Source: Acidimicrobiales bacterium
GTDB taxonomy: Bacteria; Actinomycetota; Acidimicrobiia; Acidimicrobiales; Aldehydirespiratoraceae
Direction of reading: 5' to 3'
Assembly (NCBI GenBank): GCA_029263215.1
Contig: JAJCXY010000079.1
Coordinates: 1 to 45,476, forward strand
Length of the DNA: 45,476 bases
Part shown: positions 42,108 to 45,476 of the stretch, in pieces
Layout of the letters: every line of letters starts with the position of its first letter
How positions within the stretch are numbered: position 1 is the stretch's first letter
The notes under the pieces: model-generated
Told to the model about the DNA's origin: nothing
The model's database searches: none
What the model saw: the letters and a program-made list of their open reading frames with translations, nothing else
Made by a program: the position numbers and the translations under genes

Positions 42108-44828
42108 ATGAGCATTTTCAATCGAGTTCTACGCAGCGGCGAAGGCCGAAAACTGAGGGCGCTGGAAGCCCTCGTTCCCGACATCAACGCCCTCGAGCCC
42201 GAGGTCGAGGTGTTGTCCGACGACGCCCTCAGGGCCAGGACAGGCGAGTTTCGTGCCCGGCTCGACAAGGGCGAGCACCCCGATGATCTCCTGATCGAGT
42301 CGTTTGCGACTGTTCGCGAGGCCGCGAAGCGTGTGCTGGGTCAGAGGCACTACGACGTTCAGTTGGTGGGCGGTGCGGCCCTCCATCTGGGTTGGGTCGC
42401 CGAAATGAAGACAGGTGAAGGCAAGACCCTCACCTCCACCCTGCCGCTCTACCTCAATGGCGCCACCGGCAAGGGCGTCCACGTGGTGACGGTCAACGAC
42501 TACCTCGCCACTCGAGACGCCCAGTGGATGGGTCAGCTCTACAACTGGCTGGGCCTCGATGTGGGCTTGATCGTCCCCGGCAATCGAGACAGCGCGCACA
42601 AACGCGAGCAGTACGCGGCCGACATCACCTACGGCACCAACAACGAATTCGGCTTCGACTATCTCCGCGACAACATGGCGATGTCGAGGGCCAAGCAGGT
42701 GCAGCGTGGGCACTACTACTGCATCGTCGATGAGATCGACTCGATCCTGATCGACGAGGCCCGCACCCCCTTGATCATCTCGGGCCGGGTGGCCGATGCG
42801 GCTCAGCTCTATGTGAAATTCGCAAGCATCGCCCGGGGTCTGCAGCGCGACGTCCACTACGAGGTCGATGAGGAGAAGCGCACGGTCGCTCCGCTGGAGG
42901 AAGGTGTTCATGCCGTCGAGCGGGCTCTCGGCATCGACAACCTCTACGACCAGGTCTCGTCCAACCTCGTTCATCAGCTTCAAGCCGCGTTGCGGGCCAA
43001 GGAGCTCTACCGCAAGGACAAGGACTACATCGTCGATCCGAAGGGCGAAGTGAAGATCGTCGACGAGTTCACCGGTCGTGTGCTCGACGGTCGGCGTTGG
43101 TCCGACGGCCTCCACCAGGCGGTCGAAGCCAAGGAAGGGGTGGTGATCAAGGAGGAGAATCAGACCCTCGCCACCATCACCCTCCAGAACTACTACCGCC
43201 TCTACGAGCGGCTCGCCGGCATGACGGGCACCGCCGAGACCGAGGCGTCGGAGTTCGTGAGCACCTACGGCCTCCATGTCATCCCGGTGCCGACCAACCG
43301 GCCACTGGCTCGGGTCGACTCCGGCGACCTCATCTACAAGACCGAAGACGCCAAGTTCGAGGCGGTGATGGACGACCTCCAGGAACGGCACGACCTCGGC
43401 CAACCGGTTCTCGTCGGCACGGTGTCGGTCGAGAAGTCCGAGAAGTTGTCCCGCGAGATGGAGAAGCGGGGCATTCCCCACGAGGTGCTCAACGCCAAGC
43501 AGCACACGCGAGAGGCCGAGATCGTGGTCCAGGCCGGGCGACTCCACGCCATCACGGTCGCGACCAACATGGCCGGTCGTGGTGTCGACATCCTGCTCGG
43601 CGGCAATCCCGAAGGCCTCGCCGAGCGTGACGTGAAGGCCGAAGGGCTCGACCCGCTGAGTGACGACGGACGCGCCCGCTACGCGGAGCGGCTGGCTGTC
43701 CACACGCCGACCACCGAGGCCGAGAAACAGAAGGTCATCGAGCTCGGGGGTCTCTACGTCCTCGGGACCGAACGGCACGAGAGCCGCCGGATCGACAACC
43801 AGCTGCGGGGGCGCGCCGGCCGCCAGGGCGACCCGGGAGCCAGTCGGTTCTACCTCTCGCTGGAAGACGAACTCATGCGGCTCTTCGCCACGGGGGCGAT
43901 GAGCTGGGTGATGGATCGGGCCCTTCCCGACGACGTGCCGATCGAGGCGAAGATGGTCACCAAGGCGATCGAGCGGGCCCAGAACACCGTCGAGGCCCGC
44001 AACGCGGAGACCCGCAAGAACGTCCTCAAGTACGACGAGGTGATGAACGAGCAGCGCAAGGTCATCTACCGACGCCGCGGCCAGATCCTCGACGGTGCCG
44101 ACCTCCGCGAGGAAGCACTCGAGTATCTGCAGGACGCCATCGACGGCGCCATCGCCACCTACTGCGTGTCGGAGATCTTCGAGGAGTGGGACCTCGAGGG
44201 GCTCGCCACCGAGGTCGCGACGCTGTGGCCGGGCGAGGTGAGCCTGGCGGAGCTCGGCACGGCCCGGTCGATCAGCGAACTCGAAGAGATGCTGTTCGCC
44301 GAAGCCCTCACGATCTACGAGGCCCGCGAGGGCGAGCTGGGCGACGAGGTGATGCGCCAGGTCGAACGCCAGGTGATGTTGCGCATCATCGACCAGCGCT
44401 GGCGTGAGCATCTCAAGGAGATGGACCTCCTGCGGGAGGGCATCCACCTGCGGGCCATGGGCCAGCGGGATCCCGCCACCGAGTGGCAGCGGGAGGGCTA
44501 CGACATGTTCGGTCAGCTGATGACCGGCATCGCCCAGGACTTCGTCAAGTACGTGATGCACGTGCAGGTTGCCGTGCGCGAGGAAGCCGCCGGCGACGAA
44601 CAGCAGCTCGCCGGGGTCACCGAGCAGAAGCAGGAAGCCGGTGCCGGCACACGGGCCGCAACCATTCCCGACGCCGGCGCGCCGCCGGTGGTCCAGCCCG
44701 ACCAGGCGCCGTCGCGGACCCCGGTCGTGAAGTCCGATCTCGAGAAGGTCGGGCGCAACGAACCCTGCCCGTGCGGGAGCGGCAGGAAGTACAAGGCCTG
44801 CCACGGCCGGCCCGGCGCCAGCGCCTAG
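42108..44828 (+). CDS. secA: Preprotein translocase ATPase SecA
   Basis: 906 residues. It drives export of unfolded preproteins through SecYEG. Walker A lies in EMKTGEGKTL (99-108), Walker B in VDEIDSILIDEARTPL, and the second nucleotide-binding domain has TNMAGRGVDILLGG and GRAGRQGDPGASRFYLSLED. The helical scaffold and wing domains follow. After a Gln/Ala-rich linker, the C-terminus is a zinc-binding SEC-C tail (C887, C889, C898, H899) that binds SecB-like factors or ribosomes. Length and tail match the housekeeping SecA1 of actinobacteria. prfB starts two bases after the stop. Confidence 0.98.
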   Translation: MSIFNRVLRSGEGRKLRALEALVPDINALEPEVEVLSDDALRARTGEFRARLDKGEHPDDLLIESFATVREAAKRVLGQRHYDVQLVGGAALHLGWVAEMKTGEGKTLTSTLPLYLNGATGKGVHVVTVNDYLATRDAQWMGQLYNWLGLDVGLIVPGNRDSAHKREQYAADITYGTNNEFGFDYLRDNMAMSRAKQVQRGHYYCIVDEIDSILIDEARTPLIISGRVADAAQLYVKFASIARGLQRDVHYEVDEEKRTVAPLEEGVHAVERALGIDNLYDQVSSNLVHQLQAALRAKELYRKDKDYIVDPKGEVKIVDEFTGRVLDGRRWSDGLHQAVEAKEGVVIKEENQTLATITLQNYYRLYERLAGMTGTAETEASEFVSTYGLHVIPVPTNRPLARVDSGDLIYKTEDAKFEAVMDDLQERHDLGQPVLVGTVSVEKSEKLSREMEKRGIPHEVLNAKQHTREAEIVVQAGRLHAITVATNMAGRGVDILLGGNPEGLAERDVKAEGLDPLSDDGRARYAERLAVHTPTTEAEKQKVIELGGLYVLGTERHESRRIDNQLRGRAGRQGDPGASRFYLSLEDELMRLFATGAMSWVMDRALPDDVPIEAKMVTKAIERAQNTVEARNAETRKNVLKYDEVMNEQRKVIYRRRGQILDGADLREEALEYLQDAIDGAIATYCVSEIFEEWDLEGLATEVATLWPGEVSLAELGTARSISELEEMLFAEALTIYEAREGELGDEVMRQVERQVMLRIIDQRWREHLKEMDLLREGIHLRAMGQRDPATEWQREGYDMFGQLMTGIAQDFVKYVMHVQVAVREEAAGDEQQLAGVTEQKQEAGAGTRAATIPDAGAPPVVQPDQAPSRTPVVKSDLEKVGRNEPCPCGSGRKYKACHGRPGASA

Positions 44829-44830
44829 GC

Positions 44831-45476
44831 ATGCAGGACTTCAGCGATCAGCTCGCCGCGATCCGGGCCCGGCTCGACGAGGCGGCCGGCTATCTCCGGG
44901 TCGCCGAACTCGAGGCGCGTCGGCCCCAACTCGAGGCCGAGGCGTCGCGGCCCGACCTCTGGGACGACCAGGACAAGGCCCGGAAGGTCACTTCGGAACT
45001 GGCGTCGGTCACCGAGGACCTTGATCTGTACGCGCGGTTGTCGGGTGACCTCGACGATGCCGACACGCTGCATCAGATGGCCCGTGAGGAAGGTGACGAG
45101 TCGCTCGAAGGGGAGATCGCCGAGGCGGCCGCCGCGCTCGAGGCCGAACTCGACAATCTCGAGATGCGTTCGCTGTTCACCGGCGAGTTCGACGAGGGCG
45201 ACGCCGTCTGCCAGGTCAAGTCGGGCGAGGGCGGTACCGACGCCCAGGACTGGGCCGAGATGCTGATGCGGATGTACAACCGCTGGGCCGACCGGCAGGG
45301 GTTCACGGTGGAGATCACCGCCGTCTCTGAGGGAACCGAGGCCGGCCTCAACAACGTCGAGTTCATACTCAAGGGCCGGCACGCCTACGGGCTGATGCAG
45401 TCCGAGCACGGCGTGCACCGGCTGGTGCGAATCTCGCCGTTCAACAACGAGGGCAAGCGGCAGACCGCCTTCGCCG
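44831..45476 (+). CDS. prfB: Peptide chain release factor 2, C-terminus cut by window edge
   Basis: First 215 residues. A helical domain 1 (RPQLEAEASRPDLWDDQDKA is the RF2 signature) leads into the PCRF domain (QVKSGEGGTDAQDWAEMLMR, YGLMQSEHGVHRLVRISPF). The tripeptide SPF (202-204) recognises UGA and UAA stop codons, identifying it as RF2. The GGQ motif lies beyond the window. The reading frame is continuous from ATG: no in-frame UGA and no CTTTGA shift site, so this prfB lacks the autoregulatory +1 frameshift found in many bacteria. Confidence 0.95.
   Translation, partial: MQDFSDQLAAIRARLDEAAGYLRVAELEARRPQLEAEASRPDLWDDQDKARKVTSELASVTEDLDLYARLSGDLDDADTLHQMAREEGDESLEGEIAEAAAALEAELDNLEMRSLFTGEFDEGDAVCQVKSGEGGTDAQDWAEMLMRMYNRWADRQGFTVEITAVSEGTEAGLNNVEFILKGRHAYGLMQSEHGVHRLVRISPFNNEGKRQTAFA

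Noticed and set aside
42129..44804. An 891-codon open frame on the minus strand covering almost all of secA
   Set aside because: It is the complement of the well-supported secA frame; long antisense frames arise when GC-rich codon bias removes stop codons. Its translation shows no recognisable domain.

Overview
This is a high-GC chromosomal segment with many GTG starts, dense gene packing and many 1-4 base overlaps between genes. The gene content points to an actinobacterium, most likely of the class Acidimicrobiia: F420 biosynthesis genes, a DUF3499 protein, an AccA3-type carboxylase, a manB-Trm112-SIS-manA block and an LCP protein. The placement is inferred from gene content, because no rRNA lies in the window. 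I see no mobile elements, prophage, CRISPR array or tRNA. 36 of the 38 protein genes are complete; the two at the window edges are cut.

Region 1 (1-6.3 kb): a partial PIG-V-like and a GT39-like membrane glycosyltransferase; a biotin-dependent acyl-CoA carboxylase alpha subunit divergent from its likely biotin ligase; and an LCP ligase that attaches polymers to the wall. Region 2 (6.3-19.4 kb): an envelope-polysaccharide locus. It makes UDP-glucuronate, UDP-xylose, UDP-galactose, GDP-mannose, GDP-L-fucose and a reduced GDP-6-deoxyhexose (probably GDP-D-rhamnose), and has three GT4 glycosyltransferases. cofD and cofE (F420 side chain) lie at the end of the rmd-gmd transcription unit. Region 3 (19.5-32.1 kb): a 1049-residue GT2/membrane fusion followed by a DUF5719 protein; ftsH with a membrane thioredoxin; DUF3499, a CPBP protease homologue and a small zinc ribbon; a giant PTPS-related membrane protein; and a GtrA-like/GT2 fusion that resembles polyprenyl-phosphate sugar synthases. 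Region 4 (32.1-37.6 kb): manB, a Trm112-like gene, an SIS isomerase, manA and ahcY, ending in a strong hairpin. Region 5 (37.6-45.5 kb): an LLM flavin oxidoreductase with two crotonases, comF-like, hpf, a NarL-type response regulator, secA and the start of prfB.

The genes fit together around the envelope. ManA, ManB and the guanylyltransferase carry fructose-6-phosphate to GDP-mannose, Gmd and two reductases divert it to 6-deoxysugars, GT4 enzymes use cytoplasmic donors, and the GtrA-GT2 fusion may load a polyprenyl phosphate that feeds the GT-C-type membrane enzymes. LCP would attach product to peptidoglycan. No Wzx/Wzy, ABC exporter or initiating phosphoglycosyltransferase is present here, so the pathway is only partly encoded. 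The order of housekeeping genes broadly follows the Mycobacterium tuberculosis Rv3285-to-Rv3240c interval, so most of this is an old conserved neighbourhood, with lineage-specific insertions (envelope glycosyltransferases, LLM-crotonase operon, response regulator) as the least described parts.

Many transcription-unit heads have a TANNNT hexamer 6-9 bases before the start codon, which suggests widespread leaderless transcription. I used this to choose several starts.
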